In this document: piece after piece, positions 10,483 to 23,875 of the stretch | Position numbering within the stretch: the first letter of the stretch is position 1 | How the letters are laid out: each line of letters starts with the position of its first letter | Assembly: GCF_910592395.1 (NCBI RefSeq) | Contig: NC_088309.1 | Coordinates: 25,238,599 to 25,298,598 of the forward strand | Source: Lineus longissimus | Lineage: Eukaryota; Nemertea; Pilidiophora; Heteronemertea; Lineidae | Direction of reading: 5' to 3' | DNA length: 60,000 nt | Notes under the pieces: generated by a model | The model's input: only the letters and a program-made list of their open reading frames with translations | Databases searched by the model: none | Told to the model about the DNA's origin: nothing | Made by a program: the position numbers and the translations under genes

Positions 10483-13000
10483 AAGTAGATGGCCGCAGAC
10501 TGGGACTTGAGATCAACACTGCTGAAACGCTTGATGTCTGTTAGTTCAGTCCGGTTGTTTTATTGAGGTTCTATCCTTCCCCAGGGGTCTAGACCTAAAA
10601 CATAATGGTTCACATGGCATTTCATAGAAATCAGACAAATTCCAGACATGGTATTGATATCTATAGATCTGTGGAATTCATTGATTATATATCTAATGAG
10701 AAAATGTCCCAGTTTTTGCTTTGGAAAAGTCCATTTGGACGAATGTATAGGTTCTTCTAAAGTCTGTCTAGTCTGGCTGAATGTTCCTAAATTTATCTCC
10801 AACACCAGGTGTTTATATCTGGATAGCCCTGGAAATAATTTATGTAGGTTTTAGAATATCTGTCTGGGACAACTGCGTTTCAAGATTTCTATTTTGTCTA
10901 TTTCCGACAGTAAAAATGTCAATGTTATGGAGTTATTATATTGGGATTACTCAGGTAGTGGAGACTGTCCTTCGGGAGGATGGTGACGGTAGGTCAGTAT
11001 GCGTTTAACTTTTTAAACTTGCCATTTTGTCCTTGCTGGCCTATTGTTGCAGTGACCCCAATGTTTCATTTGACCCAATTCAGGAATATCAAACAATATG
11101 GCTGGTATGTCGTCATCTTTTTCAATGAATCTGTTTTGCTTTGCCATGTTTTGTGTTGCTCTTGTTGTTCCATGGTAAAGCCATATTTGGTGATGATAAA
11201 TCGAATCTTTGTGTGATTATTTTGTACTATGGCAGTTATTTGATCTACTCTGTATAATGGTGACAGGTATAGTCTGCCATGACGCTGTCTTTTGGTATCC
11301 AGCCTGATTGTGATGCCTTTTACATGTAGCTGCGTGACGTCATCACTGCCAGATTGGATTAGACAGCAGCCAAACGATGATGATTCGTCACTTGAACAGC
11401 GTGTGGCATCGTATACCAGATGACATACATGAGGCCTATCAGAAATGATGCGCTAACATATTTTCATCGGACGCTATCCTAAATTACGTGTTTCATGCCA
11501 TCATACATGCATCAATGCCATAATCTGGATTTGTTCCTTCAATCACATCTGTAAGGTGGAGAGTAGCCAATCCCTGTCAATTCTGCTGGGCCATAATATA
11601 TATGTACACCCAATGGAAAAGGCAGTGATATGCACTTTGGCTCTGTACGTGGATATGGAAGAAGTATTACTTCCTGGTTTACTTCAGTTTTTCTGAATTT
11701 GTTTGTTGTCTCCCTCCTGTTTGTTTCAGCTCAGAGCTGTCAGACTTTTGTTTATATACCTTTAGATTGAATTAGACATGGAAGGAAGGTTTATTGGGCC
11801 TACATTGTTCGCAAAGAGAAAAAAATCACCTAATTCTCACAGGAAAGATTTCTCTCAAGTTCAACGAGGATTTCTGATTTATTGATTCTATCATAGGTGG
11901 TGATGGGAAAGAAGAAGGGATAACCTATAGTCTGGCATTGGCACATTGGCTCAGGTGTATTGTAAAAAACTAGACTTCCAGTCTCCTCACATTTCCGTAT
12001 ACTTCTGCTTTTAACAACACACTGGCATAGGTATCAGTACTAAAATCGAGACTAGATTATTTCATGCTCAAGGACTGTATTCCTCCATTGGAGTGCAGCA
12101 CCTCCATCAGAGGTCATAAATGACTTTGCATGATGTCACATGCATGAAGTTGCTCGACCATGTCAAGTACTGCAGCTTTACGGAGGAATATCGGCTGTTA
12201 GTCATTTGCAACTATAAATCAGAATTGCTAGCCTTGATTTTTGCCCAAAAAGCCATATTTTTATCCAGTGATGATTTTCGGAAGCAATTACTCAGGTTAT
12301 GTAGCCATTACAGATACAAAGTTGTCACTTAGCATCCTGAAAGACAAAGATGGAGAGGGGCGACACATATGCAAATACGGCCCGTCTGTTGAATGCAGAA
12401 GTATTAAGGTCACCAAGATCAGGGGGAAGGGACAAATCTGGCGTATTATATCAAGCAATTTGCCATAAAAACTGTCGTGCAAAGTGATATTTGTTATCAG
12501 TCTGGTTGAAGACCTGAACCTTAAGACAATTTGTTCATATTTTATGAGGATGTCTGCTGATGTTGATCATTATTGATATGGCTGTGGTAATTAGATTTTA
12601 GGTCCATAAAAGTGAATGATATTGATGCCTTAACCCCTGACTGTAACTCTCAATATTGATATCCGGCTGGTATCCATTTTTGTATGATAATTAAGGGATC
12701 GGTGATAATACTGGCTGAGAGAATATGCCTGGATATCATATCTGCTTTGGAGAATCTAATGATACCTTCCGATGGTTATCAGGTTATCACGACTTGGACA
12801 TGCTGCCAATCAGCTGATCACGGAAAAATACTTGCATAATCTCTGGCTATGAACACCTAGCGGCTAGAATGACTCAGGGTATTATTCAATTTCTCTACCG
12901 CCAATACTGCTAAGTCATAAAAAAACCAATCAAGAGATATTTGTGTGTCATATTATCGCCTAGAAATCCAACATGTTATCTAAGAAATATATGATCACGG
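10483..13000. other. Gene-free spacer
   Basis: AT-rich, CpG-poor sequence without recognisable exons or strong repeats. A CRE-type octamer TGACGTCA at 11335-11342 is the only known short motif I noticed. Confidence 0.4.
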
Positions 13001-13009
13001 AAGGCGGCT

Positions 13010-14110
13010 AAATACATGTACATCACTGAAATAACATGGCCTAGAATATTCTGGCAGTGTCCCCATCAGGTCAAGGCTTTTCCCGCCTATTATGTCATTT
13101 TTGTTTGGGCAGCTTGTGGTTTTGTTGCAAAGTACTGACAGCTGACAGAAATTATGTAACAGCATGACTAACTGATTACTTGTCCTCCTTGGGTCAATGG
13201 CCTCTATAATTTTTTGGGGTCTGTCTGTTTGCCCTTGCCCCCTACCTGGTTTGGTTGCTTGGATGTGCATGTTGTCGATTTCAATTTCATCCAGGGGGAT
13301 GGGTACAGGTCAGAAACGCTCAAGTTGTAGAACATGCATTGAGCAGCTCGTCTGTGTTCTTAACTTTTAGATGTCTTAGTTCAAATATTACAATTGGCAA
13401 AAATATGGTGTTTTATCTCGCTCCATCGCCTATCAAGCAAAAGTTATGTAATACCATGACTCACTCGCTTGTCCTCATCAGGTCAATGCCCACAGTTGTC
13501 TTAAACCTGGCAGAAATCCTAATAGGCCAAGGTCATTTTTGTATCATCTACACCATTAGATTCTTATCAACTTTTTTTCATGATTGGTGTTTCATGCGTG
13601 ATTGATGATATTGATGATGTGAGGAGTGCTTTATGGAAGGATCATTAGTTTATCATTGCAAAAAGCAGTAATTTTAGATAAAAGTTTTCCACCCACCCAC
13701 CCACATGATTGATAAAACTGCTGTTTGAGCAAATATTTACTTAAACTAGAAGTGAAGTTCCGCCCAAGAAATTAGTGTGATTTATTATGACTTTGGAACG
13801 ATTAAAGTCATGATTCATGGTAAGCGGTATAAATCAATCAATCAACCAGAGTGCTTAGTAAAGGAAATAAGAAGCCATTAGATGGAACATGCTATAAAAT
13901 AAAAATGATCTAACTGGACTGCCTTGGCCCAGTCGGGAAAGAGCCAACAAATTCTGTAGGTGGGGTTACGGGGGATTGCGTCAAAACCAATGAGATCATA
14001 AGCAAATATGTATTGAAAAGCACTTTTAGTATGCACAATCAGGAGAAGTTGAGTAAGATGCCTTTCCAAGCTAATGAGTGACCTTGGCCTGGTAGGGACA
14101 GTGCCAAAAT
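13010..14110. repeat. Cluster of decayed direct and inverted repeats
   Basis: A segment at 13144-13205 (TTATGTAACAGCATGAC, CTTGTCCTCC, GGTCAATGGCC) recurs diverged at 13430-13490. CCTTGGCCCAGTCGGGA at 13921 and CCTTGGCCTGGTAGGGA at 14083 are a second diverged pair, and a complementary version lies near 13500-13540. This looks like an old, degraded repeat. Confidence 0.3.
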
Positions 14111-17100
14111 GATGGCAAGTTCTGGATGCTTCAAGTTGAGGCTGTGTCCTTATTTTCTTCCTGAGATGCAAACTCAAAACAGACCCCTTTCGCGAGAAAT
14201 CTCGGGAACGCTTATGGTTCATCATATAATCAGTTCAGAAAGTGGGGGGTTGGGATTCCAGTGTATCATTATCAACAGTGATCATACACTGCTGTTATCA
14301 AGAGCCACGCTATCTCACCAGGATTCTGCTTCCACACTCAGTTAGTAGGTGGTGCTGATGATCGCATGTAGCCACTGAAGGGTTCTAAACATGATCTTAT
14401 TTGATCAGATTTGAACCCTGAAGATCTTTTGATTCCCTTGAAAAGGGTCGTGTTTTCATTGTAAATGGTACATGACAGGCCATGAATAGACGCCAGTGGG
14501 TGATTATTATCCAAAGATTTCATGAGATGTAAATGTGAAGTTGACAATAGAGGCTCTCCTTTTATTGTGAGGTCCGTTTTATAGTGAGGTTATCTGATTT
14601 AGCTTGGAATATGATATTGAAAGAGGGTCTCTTAACACTGTATTGACTTTGTGATGGAATGAATGGTCATGTTAATAATTTGCAACATTAGTTGTAAGCC
14701 CTTAACCTTGAGCATATCATGGTACCAATCTGAACAGCTCTGCGATACATCTGGTTTGACCTCCACAATTTCAGAAGAGATGATCGCGAGGAAATCCTTT
14801 TCAGATTTCGCTTCCATTTAATTCCACCAATGGGTGTATTTTCCAATAAAAAAGCCATCAATTTAAAAACACTCCCATGCTGCTAAATCCTGGACAACTC
14901 CAGCTGCAAATTTGCTTTAAAATATCAATCCATCTGTTCTTGTAAACAACAGACAACTAATTAACCTATTTTTAATGAGCCTTAGACTTCAAGGAAGATC
15001 GGAAACTAAGTTCATGTAAATGCATTCTCACTGGTTTACTTAAACTAGAAAACAGGACACAGACCTGTGTGGAGATTTATTTCTCCGAATAAACTAAAAT
15101 AAACTTGTTTCATGCCAAGAAATCGACTGCAAAATATTTATCTCTCGCCATGGGTATGAAGAATTAATACAGTTGTTGTATCCTCCCATTAAGGTTACTC
15201 GATCATCAGAATGAAATGATTTCGCCAGAGTGAGATTGGGATATTCTTTCTTGCTGTTGTAGTGTGACGTACCAGAATACAAGCAAAACAAACTTGTAAT
15301 GGTATAAGGTAACAGTACGTTAATTTGAAAAGATTGAAATTTCTAACTCTGAGCTTCAGAAGAGTTGAGCTATGCCCACACTGATGATGCTGTGGGAAAG
15401 GCTAAAAACAACCCACAGAACTACAAGTCCTCATCCCATGGATGCATAGAACTTTGTCTTGAACAAAATGGAAGTGCATAAAAGACTTTGGCCTTGATTT
15501 TGCCACCTCATGAGTAATGCACATGCCATATCCAACTCTCCCTAGGAAACAACACAAAATAACAATTCATCACTTTGTTTTTGATCATTCATTTTTCATA
15601 TTTGAGCAATCTTCAAAGTGAGACTTCTCGCTACCTCATGCCGATATCTCAATAATTCACCGCAATGCCATTGTTGTTAACATTTCAATTAGAATTATTG
15701 CTAGCCCGGGTTCGTATGGCCTCTCAGTTGCATGTTGCTTTGCTCTATTGACAGATATATTCAGGGACCAAATTATGCCAAGTTGCGGCAGAAATGTCAA
15801 ATGAATTGTCGTGAACTTCAAGCGCAAGTGGCAAGTAGGCGATAAGTTGTGATGAGAGTGGCAGCTAGACAGAGTCGAGTTCTTTGGCACACCAGAACAT
15901 TGCCAGTGTTTTGTTGCCCAAAATTGCCACTGCCACTGGCTAAGTTTGAACTTGGCTTTCAAGCAAAAACCATCTGCGCAGTGCTAATACTTATGATTTA
16001 CTCAATCTGGTGGTTTGTTGCCCGTTTCGGGACTGCCATTGGTCATTTTGTCATCTATGCACAAAGGCAAGTGAATTTTGTGCATTGTAGATAAGAATTG
16101 GTAAGTCTTTATTGCTGTGCCTTCATCGTTGATGATTTTTGTTTGGCACTGATTGAGTTTTTAGCCTTCAAACAAGCCAGGTCTACATGCAGTCATTAAC
16201 TTATTTCTCCTATCTCTCTTGCTTCTCAGAACTGTTGACTGATAATCTAAAAAGCCCCAGCCAGATAATTCAAGTTTTTGTCATCTTTAGCCACTTTTCC
16301 CATCCCATACAATGGCCATGATTGCATGTTTCGACAATGTCGTTCATTCCAACAAGATCACTGTTGACATCTGCGATATTCAATGCAATCTTTTTTTCTA
16401 CCAAGTGACCAATCCTGTGCAAGTTATCATCTCGAAGTGCGAGTTTTTTTCCGCATAAATTTACAATTATCATAATTCTTGCAGTCGTGCAGGTAGCATG
16501 CTGCACAAGCAAAACATTTTGTATCGCTTTTGGCAACGTGCCACTGCAAAAAAACATACCAATTTAAGAAAAACAGTGCCTCCTGATGCTGTATGCAACT
16601 AAAAACAGGTGAATTAACCCCTCGTGTCCCATCCTCAGATGTTAGCAATCAATTTGCTCAAATATCCAGGGTAGCTTGTGGCAGCCATTTTGAAATTCCA
16701 TGACAATCGTGCATTGAATCAATTTTTCCTTTGACTCTTGTGAAATTGTACACACTCAGTTTGTTTTTTCAAAGAATTTGATGACACTTCTTTCTTGCCC
16801 ACTTTCTTTCAGCACAGTATCCTTGTTCAAAATTCGACTTCAATTAGGATGACAATATGTTGTACTCTAACTTTATTCACTGAATGATTTCCTGATAACA
16901 CACTTTTATAATGTGTTACTGATGCTTCTGGTTTTGGACACCCTTCTTGAATACAATCTTTAGAAACTCAAATTTTTGTTGTACACTGACTATTTGTGTA
17001 ACAATCATATAGGGCACTCATTTCTCAAAATATGTCACATATTATGTTTTGCCACATGTGGGACACAACATCATGTCACCCTTTGATTGTCCTCTACCCC

Positions 17101-20100
17101 TCAGATTGGACACCTCTCTCCAAAGGACAATATTCATCTTTCAATTTGGATGATCCCGAGTTACATTGGACATTTTCTCAGTGGGTATATAAATCACCCT
17201 TCTATCCACCTAGCATTGAATCTTTTTGAAAATGGCCACCAGGTCCATAATGATAGTTGTATTGAATAACATTGAGAAAATCGTTACTGGTAGTTCCTGC
17301 GTTGTCCTGCTAGGACGTGAGAGGTTTTGTGTGAGAGGTAATCTGGCTCCATCGTGGAACTTATCAATTTGCCCTGATAGGGTTGTAACTTTTGACTTTT
17401 CAAACTAATTCCCAATGCAATTTATGATGTGTTTTTTTTCCATTTGTAAATGGACCAATGGTGCATGTTTGGACTGTGACACATCATGGACATTCACATG
17501 CATTCAGGTAGTTGGAAATCGTCCAATGTGGCTGTTAGATGGCATCCACCTTATAGGCAAACATTTCTTATTTGATAATTTAAGTCTAGTCATTTGATTT
17601 AGAAGATGTTTTGATGAATTTAAAGACTCAGTGAGTGATTTTTACACTTGATATTTGTTCATGTTTAAGCCTGATTTGTATGTATAATTAATATTAAATC
17701 AACATTTGATTTCTAGAAAGGTTGGGCGTTTGCCAATCTGCGATATTGCTGATTGTGAAGCTGTGGTTAATACTTCTATTGCGCAGCATCCTGCAGCTGT
17801 TATTTCCTGGCTGAACTTCTGCATTGAATGTCCTTTTCTTTGCCATTCACACTGGCTTTCTGGCAAGACTTTTATTATATCTTGCTTTAACCCTTTGAAG
17901 CTAAATCTTGTACTCTCACATGTCTTATTATAAATATATACAGATCAGATATTTCTGCCGCTTTTTCTGTTTAAGGTCGCTTATTTTGTTCGTCGAGTGC
18001 AAGGTGATCCTTTAAACATTTGAAAACATTCTGAAATTATTGTTTGTGTTTTCATTGTCATTTTGTCCTTCGAATGCATTTGGTTGGCTTACTTTATTGA
18101 TTTCATTGCCAGTCCAGTCATGTGATGTTCTTGAGAAACAACAACAGTGCTTATGAGAGTGGCCTCCCCCGATCAAGCAATGCCATTTCAGTGAAGTCAT
18201 CAAGGCTTTGGATCAAACTGTAAAGGACTCGTCTAAATTCAGAAGAAAATAAAACGAAATTCTGTAATTTTGATACCTGAAAGTGAACGCAGCCACAAAA
18301 GTTTTTGTGATCAGAAATTGTTCATTCTGGTACTGACCTTTCCAATGAATTGAATGATCATGGTCGTATGCTTTATCAATTCAATTTAAGAAGAAAGAAG
18401 AGAATATAATTTGCCCATTCTGATATTATTTGCCCATTCTGATTTTGAATTGATAAAATATGAATGATAACGATAATAAACTTCTTACTTGTTTGTGCTA
18501 AACAATGCATGCATGCAGTTAAGTCATCAACCTTTGACTGTTTTGAAAAAAATCTGAAATTCTATGATTTACATGAAAATAAACTATGACACAATAACAT
18601 TAAAAATATTAAAACAATAGATAGGTTCGACTTTGATTTATTTGATTTTATATCTTGATTTTGTCCAGGCATATGAGATACTATTGTGATCCACATCATG
18701 AAATCAACACAAAGGTCATAGGTGTGGCCATCACCCGACCAGAAACATGCACAACTCAAGTTCACAAAAATGTGAAATTCTCACAAAAAAATTAATATTC
18801 ATATTAGCGTCACTTTTCTGAAATGTGGGTGGGGGACATCTGCTGTCAAGCTCTGCACTCTTACAGAGGAAGGAAGTCTACAAAGGGGTTTTTCAAGGTC
18901 AGTTGAAGATACCTTGAATTACCTTGTAATTTAAGAAACAGGGTTCAAGACGTTTTACAGATGGGGTTTTTATGCCGGTGTTCACTTGGCAAATTGTCGA
19001 CTAGCTTTTGTTTATGTGCTTTGGTGTTTGGAAGTTGTCCAATATTGATTGTACCACGTGGACGAATAAATGTGGTGTTTTTATTGAATTTCTCATGATA
19101 GATTTGATCCATCTATGTTTATTTAATGATCAAGGGGAGTGTCTTCTTATTCAAATGAGCATGGGTGCAGTGTTGGCCTGGTTTCAAGCTGGTGTTAACC
19201 CTTTTATGATCAAGGACGAAGGGACAGAAGTTGTCATCTGTGGAAGAGACAGGCTTTGACTTAATGTAGAACCTAAACGAATCATTCATTCACTTAACAA
19301 TTGGAGTTGAAACAAAAGAATCGACCGCCAGATGAATCATCCCTCATTTTCCATTAAATTAAACTCGCCACTCGTACCTCCTTCGATGAGTGCAATGCGG
19401 GCCAATAACAACGCACGTGGCCGACTCATCAACCTTTGCGATTTTTCCCTCGTATGTGATTATAAAGTTTGTTGTAGGAGCGTCCACGCTCGATTTGTCA
19501 GGCGTCTTGAGTGGCTATTGAGAGTCAGCTGTCACAGCCGCTAATTGTCGCCCTTCTCCCCTCTAGGGGGGACAAAAGGCACATCAGGTGTTTGCTGGGA
19601 GACATTTAGCAGTTCTCAACTTCTTCTTGACTGGGTTGTGTCAGAAAAAGGACACGGTTTAATTATGTTTAGCCGTGTGGAATGATATGAGAGGATCATT
19701 GTTTCATATCGATATGTTTATTGTTTTTTTCGCTCCGAACTAAAGGGTTATCTGACACTCACAGAAAATTTTCAAGTAAAATCAAATGAAATCTCGAAAT
19801 GTATCGAAGCCAATAAAAACATTTATAAATTGGTCCTCAAAATGTATCCAAACATTTCTTAGAAGGTCTACTTCATACTCATTGATAATTTTAATCCTTT
19901 TGTGGTCCGATGGAATTCTATCAAACCCTTTGCCATGATTGATTTGCAATTGGAATTGAATGAAAACTAAAGTTGAATCAAAACATTTATGAGGGTAGAA
20001 TCATTTCTCATACTTCAAAGAATTTCTCATTGTCCAAATACATTTTGTACTGTGATATAGCAAGTAATTACTTTTCAAGAGTTTTCAAATGAATGGAGCA

Positions 20101-23100
20101 TTGTGTGAATTCGAGAGTTCATCAGTGTCTTCACCTGCTTCTGCTAAAATGAAATTACCTTGGTATAGCACCCGTATAAACCAATTAATAGCACGAGTCA
20201 GATTTGGTCAAATTTTCTTGCCAGTTTTTAAAATGAGTACCTTCTGATCTGCAAACGACTAGTATTTCCGGCCCAGGGATGACCACGCGTGTTGCTAATT
20301 ACCGGGCGTCACTGTGAGTCTCCACTTGTCACGCAAACAATGCAGTGCCTGGACCATGCAACAGGAATTAGACAGGGGTTCTAGGCTATTTTCGATAAAA
20401 TATTATATTACAAAGATGAATTCATTTAGGGCAAATATTGTGGCCCTTTCAGAGGGATACACCCTTATCACACAAAAGGGGTTGTTTTTCAGAAGACACG
20501 GACAGCCAAAGGCAGTTTTCCCCTGAAAGATGACACTTTAAGCATGCGGTGTTGAATTCCCGCTTAGTGATTAGGAACAATATGAAAGTGTGCTATCTGC
20601 GGTGGCACGAGACATGGTGATGGTCATTAAAAACCATTGATGAGAAATCTATCACCTTTCTTCCCATTCATGGCTGACCCAAACATAAGGGGAAGGTTGA
20701 TGTCTGTATTGAAGGAATTAAATGGTCATTTGAGGAATCATTTAGTTTTATGTGCGGGCCGGTATTTGTCAAATCCGAACTCAAAATATATGGAGATGTC
20801 TAAATTTTTATATTAAAATACCGATAATTGCAAAAAATGAAAATTGTGATTTTGTGAAAATATTCTCTCTGTCAGTTCCTTGCCCATATTTCTGATTGAT
20901 GGCTTATGGATAAATTTGGCAAGGTTATCAAAAGGGTTCCCTCATAAATCTTTGCTTGATACAGGAAAAATGTCAATCAGGCTAAATAGCTTGCCATCAA
21001 GAATTTGAAATCTTTCCATCCTGCTAAACAGCTTCCTATCATCCTGATGGAATGTAGCTGAGGGACTCCCTTAATGGTCGTTTTCAAAAATATTTCCATA
21101 AATAGCTGTGATCGTCTTCAGCCAGACTAATATGCACCGCGCCACCTGCGAATAGACCATAAATCTTGCCCTTAATCATGTATTAAATGGATTTGTTTAA
21201 TCAGACATCCTTGTGCTATCTTAAGTTTATTTCTCAATGCTATTTGAGTTTGAAATATTTTATTGTTGTTCTTATTAGCTTGGCTGTTATGATAAAAGGA
21301 TGAAGGTACCTATGTGTTTCTTCTGTACATTATGGTCAACTCCCTGAGGAATATCTTGATCCATATGCATAGGCTATTTTTGGTTTAATCACGGAATTTT
21401 CGTAGACTGATTTTGCGAATAACCTTAAAAATGAAATAAATGAAAAGATTTCCAGTCTCGCACTCAAACGGCAGCTGCTCACTAATTTATCTGCAGCAGT
21501 GTGCACACTGAGTTAATTCTGCTAAAAATTGTAAAAACCTTGTCACAATTATAAATCACCTTGAATCATTCTTTCAAAGTGTACTTGATAACTGGATATC
21601 TTGGTGCATTTGGTGAAGTCCAACTTAGTGAACTGTGGTGCTTTCTGGGGTAGCGAAGAGAGATGGAATAGGCTCCTACGTCCTTACATCTTGCTACCGT
21701 GACCTCCCTCTGGTGAGAAAGTACTAAAGACTAGACTTCTCACCCTCTGCTGAGAAATTGAAATTTTGCACCAAAACTTTTCAGTCTGTGCAATTATTTT
21801 GCACTGTGGACGCATAAAATGCTCGGGGTCACTGCCCAACATGCCTGTAGATACATGTTTCCTTAATTAACAAGTCGAGTTTAGAGTAATTAACATCTCC
21901 ACCTGATGCATGTGACACTCTAGCATCAATTGGAAATAGCGAGAAATCACATTGTAGACTTTTTGACAAAATGGGGAAAAACATATTGTTTTAAGTAATT
22001 GTGGTGTCCTGTGCATCTATTAAGAGGAACTAAACACTTCATCTACGAAATTTTAACTTCATGGTACTTTTCAAACTTCTTTTGCCGAAGTTCCTTGCCA
22101 TAGCAATTTGGACTGTATCTCCATCTCTACCTTTGGTTAACTCCATTAAACAGTTCATGTGGAAGTTTGCCATCTTCCCTGTCAGCTATTTGGAATCATC
22201 TTGATCATCTGATGATGAGTGTACCTTTCTTTTGTTTGCCTTGTTTATTGCGCTGGAATCCTTGGTACGCACTTGCCTTTGTAGTCAGCGTCCTGTTATG
22301 ATTAGGCGCCAGGTTTGGATATGGCAAAGTTATAGGAAGTAGTTTGGGTATGCTCATTACAAAAATTTATTTTTGCCATTGCACATGAAGAATTATAACT
22401 TGAGCCCGCATACTACAAGATTTTCATGACTTCTCAGCCATTGACTACTGACGTGGTCAGACGCAGTAGATCCACTTTGGTGAAAGTTACTAATATACCA
22501 GTAGAAATGTTGTCATTTCTGATGAGAATTATCTAGCTAGTATTTTGGGTATACCCGCCCATCAGCTCATAAACTACTTGTCTTATCATTCCATGGCTTG
22601 TCTTTGATTTATTTTTTGCTGGAGACAAAAACTTGGCACCTGACCATCACAAGGTGAAGGTTTTCATTGCTGGCTGACAAGGGCATTGTGTGCCGAAGGT
22701 TTATGAAAATGTACTCCGATGTTTCCTGAAAAAAGAAAGCATAATTCTTCTGGTTGCCTCACAGCCGACACTTGTGAATTCCTTCTATCAATAGCAATTT
22801 AAGGCAAGTCATAAGTAGCTCTGGGGTGAGGAGCACTAGATATGCAAACAGGTACACAGGGGCAGCAGTAATCTCCTGCTCACTGCCAAGGCCCCTGCTC
22901 AGCTGGATTGCCACAGTCATTTTTTTTTGCTCTCAAAAGTTAGTACCTTGAAAATTTTAATCCTCCTACTCCTTGAAATGTCACCCTTGCCTGACACAGC
23001 GTGGCAGTTGGCTCTCAAACCTCCTCTTCCTTCATCTGAAGTCGCAAGGGGTGTCCTTAAGACAGCAGACAGCTATTTCGTACTGGTCCATAGTGTGCTC

Positions 23101-23684
23101 CATGTTTGTGATTGGAGTAATTGCAAGTGGGTTTGTTTTTTCGTTTTGACCTAAGTGTTCTGTCCTCCGCACCTGAGCTACTTTAACAGTTCATTAGAAC
23201 TGCTGCTATCATCCAGATAATAAGTTAGCTTCTTCCTAGCCCCAGGAGCTATCAGGTATGCCTCTCCTGCTAAGTTGAGTGATGGTTACATACTTCTGGC
23301 ATCAGAATTTCAACTCAAATTGACAGATTTCACCTTTACATTATACCTGTAATGACGTACACCGATGCACTGTTTGGTACAGTAAATGATACATGGCATC
23401 AACTCTAGCTAAAAACTTCCACCTTACCATGATGCTGTACTTAACCCTGTCTGACCTCAGAGTTTCTGTCATTTTTCTGGTATAAAAACAGGTGTAAGAC
23501 ACGAAATAATGTTGCTCTCCATCATAAAGCATCTTTCTGCATCTAATTTCCAGGTAGGTCAAGTGGCAAACTACATTTCAAGCAGCTATTGTGATTGTGG
23601 CAATCAGATATGTGATTTCTTGAAATAAAGTTGGGGTAAAATCATGATTTGGCTTTGTATGCAACCACAAATGAAAGCTATCAA
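14111..23684. other. Long gene-free CpG-poor spacer or intron
   Basis: No open frame here has both good splice sites and coding-like composition. Small items only: a GAGGTTCT/ATAGTGAGG repeat phrase at 14545-14596 and a 21-bp direct duplication (TTTGCCCATTCTGAT) at 18413-18446. The low CpG content leaves open that it is the intron of an unseen transcription unit. Confidence 0.4.
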
Positions 23685-23875
23685 TGTGACAGCATGCACC
23701 CACAAATGATATTTGTCGGCCTGTGACAAACACCATTAGATGGTATTAGATAACCTGTGACATGCGTGCACAGGTGGTTTTAGACGACCTGTGACAAGCA
23801 TCCACAGATGGAATTAGGTGACTCGTGACGTTCACCCACATATCAAATAAGATAATCTGTGCCGCACTTCCACAG
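23685..23875. repeat. 34-bp minisatellite, about 5-6 diverged copies
   Basis: Successive 34-bp units begin CCTGTGACA (23720 onward) and continue with CACAGATGG and TTAGATAA variants. The first and last copies are the most degraded. Copies are contiguous, without unique spacers. Confidence 0.65.

Noticed and set aside
23685-23875. CRISPR-like array
   Set aside because: Contiguous 34-bp minisatellite without distinct repeat and spacer parts.
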